This document shows, in pieces, positions 10,844 to 22,173 of a DNA stretch of 64,000 nucleotides. This stretch comes from Lucinisca nassula (Eukaryota > Mollusca > Bivalvia > Lucinida > Lucinidae). The stretch covers positions 209,592,138-209,656,137 of the forward strand of contig OY757010.1 of NCBI GenBank assembly GCA_963580285.1, given 5' to 3'. The first letter of the stretch is position 1; the number at the start of each line of letters is the position of its first letter. A program made the translations under genes and the position numbers. Under the pieces are notes generated by a model. The model was not told where the DNA came from and searched no databases. It worked only from the letters and a program-made list of their open reading frames with translations.

Positions 10844-11162
10844 TAAATATTATGAATATTCAAAATAGCTCATTTGCATATTTGTATTAACTAAAAGTTG
10901 AAGGTTAATGATATTCATTGGTATCAAGGTTGCTTATCTGTATTGACTGTCGGTGTTGATTTGATCAATTTACTGTGTGTACCCACACTTTATTATTACG
11001 AAAGGTTGCCATGGAAACGGAAGGTTTCAAAACGCACAACTAAGTTGTTTTGCTTAAAATTTATTTTAATGTAATCAGCAGGTCCTAGAGAACCATTTGA
11101 TATCATAAGAACTGGTTTTGTAGAGAGCACATTAGCTTAAATTAGCTGCTATCCAATATTGC

Positions 11163-11325
11163 ATATCACCATTGTGTTGAAGTGGGTGGGGTAACAAAAG
11201 GCCCTGTAAATAATATGCACCACTTTTGAATCTGGTATACACACTTTTTTACATATAATGATACTATCACCTGATATAAGTGGAATTTTTCTACCAAGCC
11301 GATTGAAAAAAAAATCTAATCTAGA
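11163..11325 (-). repeat. Right arm of the long inverted-repeat pair
   Basis: Reverse complement matches 8086-8243. With it, the pair spans 8086-11325 (3.24 kb). I saw no TSD. Confidence 0.6.
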
Positions 11326-11334
11326 GTTGTTTTA

Positions 11335-11745
11335 GCTGTGGCCCTTCTGCTACTTGAAAGTTTGCAGGCAGTTTGCAACCAATGTGAAGATGATCTGATA
11401 TAATTTTGGTATAATTTTATGAAAATTTGACCATTTTATGTCCATTTGTGGACATAGGCATTTGGGACAGGAAAAAGCTAGCTTGTAAGCAAAATATCTC
11501 AAGAACCACATGGGCTAGGCTCTTGAAATTTTGCAGACTAACTGAACTTATATGAAGACGACCTGGTTAAATTTTGGTATAATTTCATGAAAATTTGACT
11601 GAATTATGCCCCTTTGTGTTCTTAGATATTTTGGCATAGGAAAAGTTTGAAGTAAAATATCTCAAGAACCGCTTGGGCTACGCTCTTGAAATTTTGCAGG
11701 CAATTTAGTGTAGTTTTAAAGATTAAATTTTGATGTAATTTTTTT
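11335..11745. repeat. Diverged tandem array, unit about 170 bp
   Basis: About 2.4 units, marked by CTCTTGAAATTTTGCAG and GAAAATTTGAC repeated at similar spacing. It resembles the arrays of H elements, but no terminal motifs are visible. Confidence 0.6.
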
Positions 11746-11991
11746 TTTATAAATATTATAACAACTTATACCATGTTTTGATTATAACATAAACTCAGAT
11801 TCAATGAAAACGCACAACTAGTACTATACCTCAAATTTTAATTGATTCACAATATTTCCAGCATTTGATCACGTTTAATGACTTATCCACAGACTCACTA
11901 CAGAGTTACAGCATTTCATTGGATGCAGAGATACTGAGACTCGAATAAGTCCACACACCCGAAAAATCAAAATCACATATCCTAAATTATC

Positions 11992-13313
11992 CTAATACCG
12001 GGTATGTCCACCATTAGCATCGAGTGTTACTTGGCGTCGACGCCTCATGCTTCGAATTAAACGCTGTATCTGGTCTTGTGTGATGTTCCATTCTTCCTGT
12101 AGCGCCATGGCAAGCTACGGCCCCGCCCATCGGGGCTTGAAGAATAGATGGGCTGCATGATGCTTCCACGCAGAGCTGAAACGGACCCGCACACGAGTAC
12201 TGGTAGTCCGCTTAGAGGTTCTAAGCCTGCCCAGGCAAAGCGGCGCGAGTCAGACCGTCAGTGCTTATTAACCCTATTGGTTTCATTGGGCGGCAGGGCT
12301 TGAGATGTCATTTCATGTCAATGTCGGGTAAAAGTCCAACAAAATTGGAAGCAACGTCTCCAAAATTACCTTTACAGTGTTGACGGGGACGTTTAAACCT
12401 CAAATCAAAAAAAAAAAAGCCATGGCAAGCTGCTGACGGTTGATTGTCGGATGACGACGGCTGTACACACGTTTTCCGAGCTGGTCCCAAAGGTGCTCAA
12501 TTGGGTTTAAATCCGGCGAAAACGCAGGCCAAGGAAGAACTTGCACACCATTTTGATTGAAAAAGTCCATGGTTAGCCTTGCAGAATGAGCACGCGCAAT
12601 TGTCCTGTTTGAAAAGCGTAAGGTCACCATTATTGCGTAAAAACGATACAACATAAGGCTCAAAAGATTTCATCGATGTACCGACGTGCCGACAACGATA
12701 AGATGGGTTTTGTGGCGCCATGAGATCCCCCTTCACACCATTACGCTACCACCACCCCCAACGCGACACCTGTTTAACACAACAGTCTTCAAATCGCGCC
12801 CATCGTCGACGCAATACTTTACGCCGCCTATCAAACATTTCAACACAAAAACGGGACTCGTCCGTGAACAGTACACCACGCCAACGCTGTTGTGTCCATC
12901 GGACACGCTGTCGACACCAATTAAAAACGACTGATTCGACGTTCCGCCGTCAAAACGTACCCCTATACGTCTTATGGCTAGAAATACCGCGTCCCTCAGG
13001 AGACGCCGTCGTACATTTGAGGCACTTACGTGTAGGTTATGGGTCCCCACTGCCTCCTGGGCAGTTTCCACAGACGTCCTGAATCGGTCGCGTAAATGAC
13101 TCAAAAGAATGTACCGGTCCTGCTGACGTGTAGTAACACGTTCATGTCCAGGGCTTAGTCTATCGTCCTCAGACCCCGTTGCGTTGTGCCTTTCAAGCAA
13201 TCGAGCATCGTAGTGTGCGAACAACACATTCGCTTTGCAACTTTGCGGTATGAAAACCTACCTTTAACCATACCGAGGGCACGATGACGATCGACGTAAC
13301 TTAGGCGCCCCAT
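11992..13313 (-). pseudogene. Tc1-like transposase, disrupted
   Basis: The start is taken as MGRLSYVDRHRALGMV at 13313 and the natural stop as HTRY-stop at 11992. Without the SINE the ORF would be about 335 codons, the usual Tc1 size. Visible parts are the N-terminal helix-turn-helix region (DDRLSPGHERVTTRQQDRYI, about 13160), GGGSVMV (12733), FKQDN with the second catalytic Asp, and LPWPAFSPDLNPIEHLWDQL (about 12510) with the D/E of the DDE triad. A stop replaces Trp after GSVMV, at least three frameshifts occur, and 12104-12431 is interrupted by SINE-B. Confidence 0.9.
12117..12418 (+). mobile_element. SINE-B inside the Tc1 transposase
   Basis: 302 bp with an A tail, flanked by a perfect 13 bp TSD GCCATGGCAAGCT (12104-12116 and 12419-12431). 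The insertion therefore postdates the Tc1 copy. Confidence 0.95.
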
Positions 13314-13784
13314 TGGCTTGTTCTTATGAAATGTTTTGCTGGCTTTTAACGCAAAGAATCCGGACCTTATAATGACAGTAAAGAAAGTGCAAAAATGTGA
13401 TTATGAAAATTTTGCAATTTTTGCATTTTGCACATGCACATGCACATCATGAAAATCATGTAGTATTCGTGTCAAACAAACTCATGCTTCGACGACAACT
13501 TTATCATTTGAATAGTCAGACATTTTTACCTTAAACTAAAGAAATCAAAATTCTAAAAGTAGTGCGTTTTCAATGAATCTGAGCCTAATTTTTCTGCTTG
13601 GCCATTAGCAGTTTGTGGCTTCTGTATGTCAGGCTCTCCTGAAACCTCATCAGAGCATACAATCAAGATCTACAAAAAAACTATCACTGTGATCTTCTTT
13701 TGTGTAAACAAACTTCTGTTTAAGCTAAAGTATTTATTCAGGCCAACTTAACATCACGTGAACAAGTCCGTGAAATAAAGACCC

Positions 13785-13945
13785 CCCTAAACCCCACTTT
13801 ATATAGAGAAACCTGGGGTTTACGGGGGTAAACATTATTTTCCTTATTTTTTCTCGAAGACATAGGTTGTGGGTACTCGTTAGAACCGCCTCAATGAGGC
13901 GGTTCTAACGAGCACCCACAATCTATGTTGAAAGCAGAAATAATA
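13785..13945. mobile_element. Palindromic MITE (CACGCC family), core part
   Basis: The centre is a near-perfect hairpin around 13868-13928, TTGTGGGTACTCGTTAGAAC and its inverse. The outer arms AAACCTGGGGTTTACGGGGG match other copies at 17.8, 34.5 and 42.9 kb. Confidence 0.7.
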
Positions 13946-14473
13946 AAGATGTTATCGTTTTTGAGTAATATTTATCATCTTCTGACACCATGTTGGAAGC
14001 CATTATTTCTTACGGACATGTTTTCCTAATGAGTATACGCTAGCTTAGGTACAGTGTAATTTGACCTGTGCCATTAACTCCAAACCAACATTAAGCCCAT
14101 CTGGGTCCATATACTGACTTTGTACTTGTGTTATCTTTAGGGCAACAGTTGCGGGCATTTTGTTTCATAATTACCAGCTCTATTTCTCCTCCCTCCAATA
14201 ACCCTTATTCTTGCACACCAGACAAGGAAATCCGTGATTTTACCCTGGGATACAAATTTATGTTCTGACCCTGGTGTTCCGACCCCCAATCGAATATAAT
14301 CGCGTGTTTGATAAATGCACTGGTTGATTACAACCTCATGCGCGGCGTCGTCATGCGTGACGTCACTAAACATTCCTGTTTTGTCATCACAAAATGGCGG
14401 ACGTCGGTAACCGAAGTGACAGCAGCATTAAAAATTCGCAATAGAAATGGAAGGTATGCAAGAAAAAGAATCC

Positions 14474-14606
14474 AATATGGGTGTGAGGGGTGGATAGAAA
14501 AATCCGTCCCTCGGGATCACTGTCCGGCATCACTCGGCAAGCCTCGTGATGCCGGACAGTGTCCCTCGGGACGGATTTTTCAATCCACCCCTCACACCCA
14601 TATAAG
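14474..14606. mobile_element. Palindromic MITE with a stem of about 56 bp
   Basis: ATATGGGTGTGAGGGGTGGA pairs with TCCACCCCTCACACCCATAT. The stem continues through GAAAAATCCGTCCC and CACTGTCCGGCATCAC to a 12 base loop. No coding capacity. Confidence 0.75.
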
Positions 14607-14608
14607 AT

Positions 14609-15019
14609 TCTTATATTCTGCTGAACAAAACAACCCCTACTTTTGCAAACAGTGTAGCCCCAGATCAGATGGCTAAGTCATCGAATCAGTCTCTATCCTC
14701 TTTGTCATGAAGTTTATCAACTGAATGAAAATATTATGAGCCCCGCCAAGCGAATTTGTGTCTTCGAGCATTCCGTCATGACAAATTTTAACTGCGCATG
14801 CCCAGCCATTCAGAGGGGCAAGGGATATGGCTTTCTGACTGAAGGTTCCTCTTGATTCACTGCTTGCGCAGTCTCGCCAGAACCTTCGCTGCTCGCATAG
14901 GCGATAAGTACCAAAATCGCTTGACGGGGCCCAATTATTATGTAACTTGATTGGTGGATAACTTGATTGGTGGACAGTCAGAAATGGGCGAGGCTTAATT
15001 TATTCAACAGGATAAGGTT
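14609..15019. mobile_element. TTAA-MITE, interrupted by M3
   Basis: Left end TTATATTCTGCTGAACA, right end GGATAAGGTTTAAAC, core CTTTTGCAAACAGTGTAG near the left. These match the short-variant MITE at 35589-35801 in reverse. The M3 element sits inside at 14738-14932. Confidence 0.65.
14738..14932. mobile_element. M3 MITE, short form
   Basis: Terminal inverted repeats GAGCCCCGCCAAGCGAATTT and GGGCCCCGTCAAGCGATTTT (the latter from the minus strand at the right end). Flanked by ATTAT-like short repeats. The longer form is at 28999-29234. Confidence 0.75.
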
Positions 15020-15416
15020 TAAACCATACAAGGTTGGTTTTTATTGGAATCCCCTCATTGAGCTGCCTGTTACTACCTCCTGTGTCATTCAGGCAAGCTG
15101 TGTTTCTGACAACTCTTGTACCTTGATAGATCACCGGAAACAAACTGTCATTTATTCTGCAGTGGGAATAGGCTCCTCAAAAGCATAATAAGGAATCATT
15201 CCTAATATTTGATAGCTCGGTAAACACTTGAATCTTAATAATTGTTTAATTATTATATTGTCTGTTTGGTTTGGCATTTCAGTAATTGCTTTTGATTAGA
15301 CCTGTCAGAAATAAAATAGATATTATGTCAATTCTGACCAATGCTTTGACCAATGAATAACATATACAGAACCAGATCAATATTAAGTGAACTACTGACA
15401 TGATTTGCGACAACAT

Positions 15417-15625
15417 GAACCCTTTCCCCACTGAACACAACAACTATGTTTACAAACAGTGAAGATCCAGATCAGATGACTTCTGAAGAAGCAATCTGAT
15501 CCGGATCTTCACTGTTTGCCATTCTTTTTGTGAATTTAAATGATTACAACAAATACAGTAATTTGATTGGTTGATAGTCAGAAATGAGTGGGGCAAAATT
15601 AATTATTCAGAAGGATAAGGGTTAA
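15417..15625. mobile_element. TTAA-MITE, short variant
   Basis: Right end GGATAAGGGTTAA with intact TTAA at 15622; the left TTAA is mutated to TGAA. The core ACAAACAGTGAAGATCCAGA...GGATCTTCACTGTTTGC is intact. Confidence 0.65.
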
Positions 15626-15884
15626 ATGTGCCTTTAGACAAGTACAAACAGCAAAGACTCAGATCAGCCTGCACATGAATGCCTCTTGAGCCAAAGCTCC
15701 TGCAAACATACCGGGGAGGTCGTTTGTGTTGCTTGTGTAAGCAGGAGCGGCACTGCATAGGCATCACTTTCTGATGTTTGTATTTGGTGTTGTTCTGTCA
15801 ACACTGTTACATCTGCGAGTATGGCTATTGAAACTTCACAGACACATCTTCCATGATGTACCTTGCCCAGGCTTGACTTGGGAT

Positions 15885-16980
15885 GTTTGTGTTATATCCT
15901 CCACTGTGGATTGAATCTGCAGTGTGGTTGGTGGTTGGTTTTATTGCCATGGTGCAATATAAGAGTCAGATTTTCTGTTCATTCTTCTGTCTGTGCATCC
16001 ATCTGCATGGCTGTCCTTTTGTGTGTCATTTTGCCAATCCATTAACATTTGCGACAACCCTAGCGTATATTGTTAAGTCCATTAGAATTAATAATACTTG
16101 GTCTAAGGATGGCAACTTCATTGCAAGCATCCATATTTGACGACCAGTACATTTCATGGTTCCCTGACACTGTGTACTATTGTGTCAAGCCTATCTTCAT
16201 CCTAACATTTCTTAAGACCTGTATAAGAGCTTCATTAGGTACAAACTTCATACCAGAATGCAAGCATCCGTATTTGACCTTGACATTGTTGACCATTTCG
16301 TAAATCCTAGCATCAAGTCCATTTCTCAAGAACTATAAGAGCTTCATTACTAATATTTGGTACAATCTTGTATCTAGGGATGGCAACTTTAATGCGAGCA
16401 TCCATATTTGACCTTGACTTACAATTCATGTTTCAATGACTTTGTGAACTATTGTGTCAAACTTAGCATTCACCCTAATGATCAGGTCCATTTCACAAGA
16501 AGTATTCACCATATTTGCATTATTTGCTGTCTCCCAGCTTGCACATTGTCAATATCGGAAAAACAGGTAACCAGACCCCCCTGACCTTTCAAGGTCAGGG
16601 GGGTCTGGTTACCTGTTTTTTCCAACACCGATAACCTTCAGACTAGGAACCAGCAGATAATGCAAATAAGGTGAATAAGAGTCCATTTCTCAAGAAGTAT
16701 AAGAGCTTCTTGAAACTTGGTACAAGCTTGCATCTACGAATTACGAATGACAACTTTGATGCAAACATTCATGCTTGACTTTGACAAACATATCATGCAC
16801 CACCCACAGGAGCGACATAGCCTTAGGCAGAATTCTTGTCTTGTCCTCTATTGTGATTGGACCGCCTCTGAGTTGGAGCTTTGTGGTTTTATTCCATCCC
16901 CCCCACTCGATTGAAACCTTCGCTGTGTTTGAGGTTTGTGCTCAATAGGGCCACCACTGCTTAGGATATTTGTTGTTTTA
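15885..16980. repeat. Diverged tandem array with palindromic MITE inside
   Basis: Units of about 150-165 bp are marked by CTCAAGAA(C/G)TATAAGAGCTTC and GGCAACTT(C/T)A(A/T)TGCAAGCAT. Stretches resembling the 48 bp minisatellite of 27 kb appear at 15890-15945 and 16850-16980. The palindrome at 16503-16679 is inserted in it. Confidence 0.55.
16503..16679. mobile_element. Near-perfect palindromic MITE
   Basis: TATTCACCATATTTGCATTA pairs with TAATGCAAATAAGGTGAATA at the outside. The central stem AAAAACAGGTAACCAGACCC pairs perfectly across CTTTCAAGG. A degenerate relative of its centre lies near 34820-34850. Confidence 0.8.
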
Positions 16981-16992
16981 TCCTCCCAGTGA

Positions 16993-17131
16993 GTGAGTGA
17001 GTGAGTGAGTGTTTCAGTTTAACGTCCCACCAACAGCTAAGGTCATGCGGAGACGGAACCTCGGTTTAAAGACTCATCCGAAAGTCTGGAGAAGCCCGGT
17101 ATCGATCTTGCGATCCCTGGTTTACAAGGCG
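16993..17131 (-). mobile_element. SINE-A
   Basis: Minus-strand copy, from (GAGT)n and GTTTAACGTCCCACCAACAG to TTTACAAGGCG. The 5' tRNA part is truncated. A perfect 12 bp TSD TCCTCCCAGTGA lies at 16981-16992 and 17132-17143. Confidence 0.9.
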
Positions 17132-17795
17132 TCCTCCCAGTGATGTTTAGCTCACCAGAGCTGAAGGCTCCGGGGGAGCTTATAGGATAGGCAGCTGTCC
17201 GTCGTTGTTGTTGTCGTATGTCGTCGTAGTTTATTAGTTTATTAGAGTCTCATCATGGTTAACATACATTTACATTATGTACAACTAAACAAAGTTACTA
17301 TTTAAAAGATTAACCATGCCATTCTTAAAAGAATTATAAGAGACTATCACAGCATTTACTATACAATACATGCTAAAATCATGTATACAACATATATATT
17401 AAGATTGTCAGATTAATTACATTAATCACTCTTCGTTCGACCACACGATACACGTATCACCAACTATAGACGGCGTCGCCAAGGGCAGAGGACATGTTGC
17501 AGACCCAGTGTCTATACAGCATATCCTCGCCCGGCTGAGACGTCCGCTGACACGTCCATCCTGCGGTCGATCTATAAGGATGATGAAGAGCCTAAAAGAA
17601 AAGATGTAAGAAGACATGCAACATTTATTCGGATTGATACCATTGCCCCGAGCCGCGTCCTCTCGTGATTGGAAAAGGTCATACCCACGAGTGAACCCGG
17701 CCCAAGCCAACAATATTTGTACTTGGCGTAGTACAAGACTAAATAATAATAAAAATATATATATGAACTCTTCAAACTGTAAACGAAGCTAAAAT

Positions 17796-18027
17796 TCGTT
17801 ATGAAAACACGCCTATACATACACGCCGCAAACCCCACCTCCGAAAAATCGAAATACCCCCTCCCCCACTCCTGCTCAAAACACAGACCGCGGGCACTCG
17901 TCAGAACCGCCTCATCGAAGGGGCCCCAACGAGCACCCACAATCCACATCCCAGAGCAGAAACAAGAAAAATAAGATCCACCCCCCCCCCCCCCCCCCCA
18001 CTATACAGGCGTGTTTTCGTGATGTGA
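17796..18027. mobile_element. Palindromic MITE (CACGCC family)
   Basis: Ends GAAAACACGCCTATACA and TATACAGGCGTGTTTTCGTG are inverted. The centre has GGGCACTCGTCAGAACCGCC and a partial inverse, and a poly-C tract lies at 17981-17999. Confidence 0.75.
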
Positions 18028-18062
18028 TTCACCAAGTACCAAACTAGCTTTATAAAATACAG

Positions 18063-18570
18063 CTAAGATTTACACAAATAAAAGGATCTTCGTTGTAAAA
18101 TATAAAAACAGGTTTTTGCTGCAGCTCTTATCATGGATTGGTTGGAGAATAAAAAAGCTATCTTGTTTTCCCTTTGGAGTGAAAAGAAATTAGGCTCAAT
18201 CACTAAGGTCTTATTGAATAGTTCGGATCTGAAGTCATCATACAGTGCACAGTCCAGAAGTACGTGTTCCTCACTCTCCACAGAATCGCAGAACGGACAC
18301 TTACGCTCATTCAATGGCTTATTTTCGAACCTCCCCGTTTCAATGCGGAATGGGGCGACTCCAAAACGGAATTTGGCAAAGGCCGAACGATGACGGAGCG
18401 GTAGTATGGTTTTGCAGTACGTTTCAACCCCAAATGTTGTCTTAAATAGTGCATAAGTACGTAGCTTATTCCCACCCCGCCCCGAGGTTCCTACGGGATT
18501 ATGAACACTTGCGAACCACTTGTTTCTGAATTCCCCCATAAGGACTGTTCTCAGAAAATGTACCATGTAC
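18063..18570 (-). pseudogene. LINE reverse transcriptase C-terminal zinc-knuckle region
   Basis: An open frame of about 170 codons ends at a natural stop at 18063. It contains the C-terminal Cys-His motif typical of LINE pol proteins, CPFCDSVESEEHVLLDC, preceded by RHRSAFAKFRFGVAPFRIET and followed by AAKTCFYILQRR. The catalytic RT domain is absent because the copy is truncated. The first ten or so codons of the frame belong to flanking DNA. Confidence 0.8.
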
Positions 18571-20439
18571 CGTATGTCGTCTCTCGTCGCCATCGTCTTG
18601 CGTCAACACTTTCAAAGGACATCTCCTCAGAAACCACTGGGCCGATTAGGCCCTAATTTCATCTATAGTATCCTTGGGCTGCGGGATTGAAAGTTTGTGT
18701 TTTTCTTTATTTATGAAATTCGGCTCATTAGTTTGGTTGCTATGGCAATTTAGAGTTTCCATAGACTTATAATGGGGAAAATTGAAAAATGGCATTGATT
18801 GCCAAGCCTCTGCAGATATTTTGACAAAACTTTCATAGAAGTGTTCCTTATGCAATCTACTATCTGCCATGTGATTTTAGGCCTACTGATCATTTTTACT
18901 GGTGGCCATGAAAACCAAAATGAAAAAGAAAAAAAAAAAAAAAAATACTTAAAAATCATTTCCTCAGAAACCATATGTTCAGTGGGGCTGAAATTTTATG
19001 GAAATATTCACCATATTTGCTTTTACAGGTTTTGTGTTTTTTTTTTGTTTTTTTGTTTTTGTTTTTTTTTTTTATGAAAATCGGCCCTTTAGTTTTGTAG
19101 CTATGGCAACTTAGAGTTTCCATTGACTTAAAATGGGGGAAATTGAAAAATGGCATTTACTGCCACACCTATGCAGATATTTTGACAAAACATTCACAGA
19201 AGTATTTTTGAGCAATCATCCAACTGTCATATGATTTTAGGCCTACTGCTCATTTTTATACGCCCGTTTGAAAAACGGTACATATTATCTTATACCCCCT
19301 GGCGTCCGTTCGTCCATCCGTCTGTCCACCCGACACTAGTTGGGGAGGCCTATTTTGGGTACTCGTTTATTCCATAAGTGTCCAAGAAAAGTAGCCAACA
19401 AAAATTTATTGCTTGTTTGGGTATTTTAGGGGCATTTTGTCGCTTGTTGGGTACTTTTAGTGAACACTGAAGTACCCAACAAGTGTACTCTCGTAAACAT
19501 GTCCGTCCGTCCATCCATCCGTTCGTCCGTCTGTCTGTCCGTCCCTCTGTAAACTTTTCGTTTCCAGATAACTCCTCCTACATTTTACACTCGATCAAGC
19601 TGAAACTTTATACATAGTTAGACCATGATGTAGGACAGCGTATAATGTTTCGAGGTTACGGTCCACCCAATAATAATAGAGTTATGCCTCTTCGATTTTT
19701 TGTAAACTTTTTATTTCCGGATATCTCCGCCTACAATTTACATCCGATCAAACTAAAACTTCATATATAGTTAGGCCATGGTGTGGGGCAGCGCATATGG
19801 TTTCGCTGTTACGATTCACCAAATAATTATAGAGTTATGCCCCTTTGAAAAATTCTGTAAACATTTTGTTTCCGAATAACTCCTCCTTCATTTTAAATCC
19901 GACGAAGCTGAAACTTTACATACAGCAATACCATGATGTGGAACAGCGCATATTATTTTGAGGTTACGGTCTGTCAAATATTACCAGAGTTATGCCCCTT
20001 TCACAGATTTTTTCAAAACATTTCGTTTCCGGATAATTTCTCCTACATTTTACATCTGATGGAGCTGAAACTTTGATATAGTAAGAACATGATGTGGAAC
20101 AGTGCATATTATTTTGAGGTTACGGTCTGCCAAATATTACCAATAGTTATGCCCCTTTCACAGATTTTTCTATAAATATTTCGTTTCCGGATAATAACTC
20201 CTTCATTTTACATCTGATGAAGCTGATACTTTATGTATAGTTAGACTATGCTGTGGAGCAGCGCATATTATTTCAAGGTAACAGTCCACCACTTATTGTC
20301 CATATTATTTTGAGGTTATGATCCACCAAATATTACCAGAGTTATGCCCCTTTCATAGTTTTTTCTAAACATTTAGTTTCCGGATAACTCCTTCTACATT
20401 TTACATCTGATGAAACTGTGGCGAAACTTGATATATAGG

Positions 20440-20565
20440 TGGTGTTTGTGTGTTTGAGTTTTACATACCACCAGCAGCTAAGGTCAGACTGAGCCGAGAC
20501 CTCAGTTTAAGAACAAACCCACGACCCAAGGTTTATGGGCTTCTTAGCAAGTAGACAGCAGTTCT
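20440..20565 (-). mobile_element. SINE-A, decayed
   Basis: Minus-strand remnant: GTTTGAGTTTTACATACCAC, CAGCTAAGGTC and CTCAGTTTAAGA match the SINE-A 3' half with many substitutions. Confidence 0.6.
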
Positions 20566-20744
20566 GTAATTCAAAAAAAAACTTTTAAAATTTAAGATGC
20601 TTTTGAAGCATTTACCTCTCCTGAAAGTGTAATTTTTTGGGCTTTTTCAGAAACTTGAAAACAAAGTAGTCAAACTTCAATGGATCATGAAAATTTGTTG
20701 CGGACTTGTAGTTTGAGCCAGTAATAATCAACCTTACCAACAGA

Positions 20745-20935
20745 GGGTAACACATATAGTACTAGTACTAATCTTCCATGTGGCCCTCTTTTCCTGGATA
20801 GAAACCAGTACTAAGCAATGTGGATAAAGTCTCTTGCTCAAGAAACAACACTTAGCGCTGCGGGGATCAAACCGGCTACCTCTCGATCTCAAATCCGATG
20901 CTTTACCACTCCACCACAGCGCTCCGCTGAGGGAT
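20745..20935 (-). mobile_element. SINE-G, tRNA head plus conserved central domain
   Basis: On the minus strand GCTGTGGTGGAGTGGTAAAG is an A-box region and GGTTTGATCCCC a B box. The segment TTCTTGAGCAAGAGACTTTA then matches the kind of deeply conserved SINE central domain described across metazoans. The body ends near TCCAGGAAAAGAGG. Confidence 0.7.
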
Positions 20936-21691
20936 TGATGGAGGTAGGAATATTTGGAGCACATATTGTTCCTATGTTACATTCCACAAACCCAAACTTG
21001 TACAACAGTCAGTATATATATACTCCATCTTACTAAATGCGATGGGCGTATAATGCCCCGCTTGCGGAGCTCTTGTTGCTGGTTGCCATGGAAACCAAAA
21101 TGAACAAAATAAAAAAAATACTTAAAACTCATTAGAAACCATATGCTCTATGAGGCTGAGACTTTTGGAAGTATTCACCATATTCGCTCTTACAGGTTTT
21201 GTGTTTTTGATAAAATTCGGCACTTTAGTTGGTTGTTATGGCAACTTAGAATTTCCATTGACTTTTAATGGGGTAAATTGAAAAATGACATTTACTACCA
21301 CGTCTTGGCAGATATTTTGACAAAACTATCATAGAAATATTTTTTAAGCAATAATCTATCTGCCATATAATTTTAGGCCAACCGCTCGCTTTTATTGGTT
21401 GCCATGGAAATCCAAAATTCCCCTTAAAAAATCTTAAAAATCATCTTCTCAAAAAGCATATGCCCTATGAGGCTGAGACTTTATGGAAATATTCACCATA
21501 TTGATTTGAATAGCTTTTGTGTTTTTGATGAAATTCGGTTGGTTGTTTAGAGTTTCCATAGACTTATAATGGGGAAAATTTGCATTAGCTGATATTTTGG
21601 CAAAACTTTCACAGAAATATTCCTTAAACCCTTAAACAATGTTGTGCCATATGATTTTAGACAAACTGCTCATTTTAATTGTTGCCACTGA

Positions 21692-21752
21692 ACCCCCCCC
21701 CCCCCCCCCACACACACACACTGGAAATATTCACCATATTTGCCTTTACACG

Positions 21753-21787
<35 letters not shown>

Positions 21788-21815
21788 AGCGTGTGTGCGC
21801 GCGTGTGTGTGTGTT
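21692..21815. repeat. Poly-C, (CA)n and (TG)n tracts
   Basis: Poly-C of about 17 with (CA)n, and a separate TG-rich tract at 21752-21815, both inside H3 array units. Confidence 0.9.
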
Positions 21816-22173
21816 TGTGTTTATGAAATTTGGCTTTTCATTTGGTTGCTATGGAAAGTTAAGAGTTTCCATAGACTTAAAATAGGGAAAATTGAAAAAC
21901 GACATTTACACCTTTGAAGATATTTTATCAAAACTTTCATAGTAATGTTCCTTAAACAATGTTTTATCTGCCACATGGTTTTAAGCCTATTGGTTGCCAC
22001 AGGTGGGCAATTGTCAATTGTCATCTGTTGTCTTGCAATGGCAGTTGTCAATTGTCGTCTGTTGTTTTGCAATTATAACACATTCAAGCGGCATCAGACC
22101 TCTGAAGTCACTTGGTTGATTGGGTCCAAATTTTATCTCTGTAGCGTCCTTGGATGCAGGGCTTCGATGGTTT

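Larger units (their letters stand above)
11792..13585 (-). mobile_element. Tc1/mariner DNA transposon
   Basis: The terminal inverted repeats contain CTCAGATTCA(A/T)TGAAAACGCAC (about 11794 on the plus strand and 13583 on the minus), each bordered by TA at 11790-11791 and 13586-13587. That is the TA target duplication expected for Tc1/mariner. The transposase is on the minus strand and carries a SINE-B. Confidence 0.8.
17226..18570 (-). mobile_element. 5'-truncated LINE, 3' end
   Basis: Flanked by an 11 bp TSD CGTATGTCGTC (17215-17225 and 18571-18581). The 3' tail on the minus strand is a short AATAAACT-type repeat rather than poly-A. A palindromic MITE (17796-18027) lies in its 3' UTR. Confidence 0.8.
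19259..21073 (+). mobile_element. H1 array element 1, nested in H3
   Basis: The 5' end TATACGCCCGTTTGAAAAAC contains a hairpin (CCGTTT/AAACGG). CCGTCCGT-rich DNA follows, then about six units of 140-150 bp (AAGCTGAAACTTTA, GAGTTATGCCCCTTTCA, TTTCGTTTCCGGATAA). The 3' end is ATGGGCGTATAATGCCCCGC, then TTGCGGAGCTCTTGTTG. It interrupts the H3 unit between CTCATTTTTA and CTGGTTGCCATGG, and intact H3 units show the empty site. No TSD beyond 1-2 bases. Confidence 0.75.

Noticed and set aside
12720..13082. 120-codon plus frame
   Set aside because: Antisense shadow of the Tc1 transposase.
18799..19156. Lys-rich and Phe-rich open frames
   Set aside because: They come from poly-A and poly-T runs within H3 array units.
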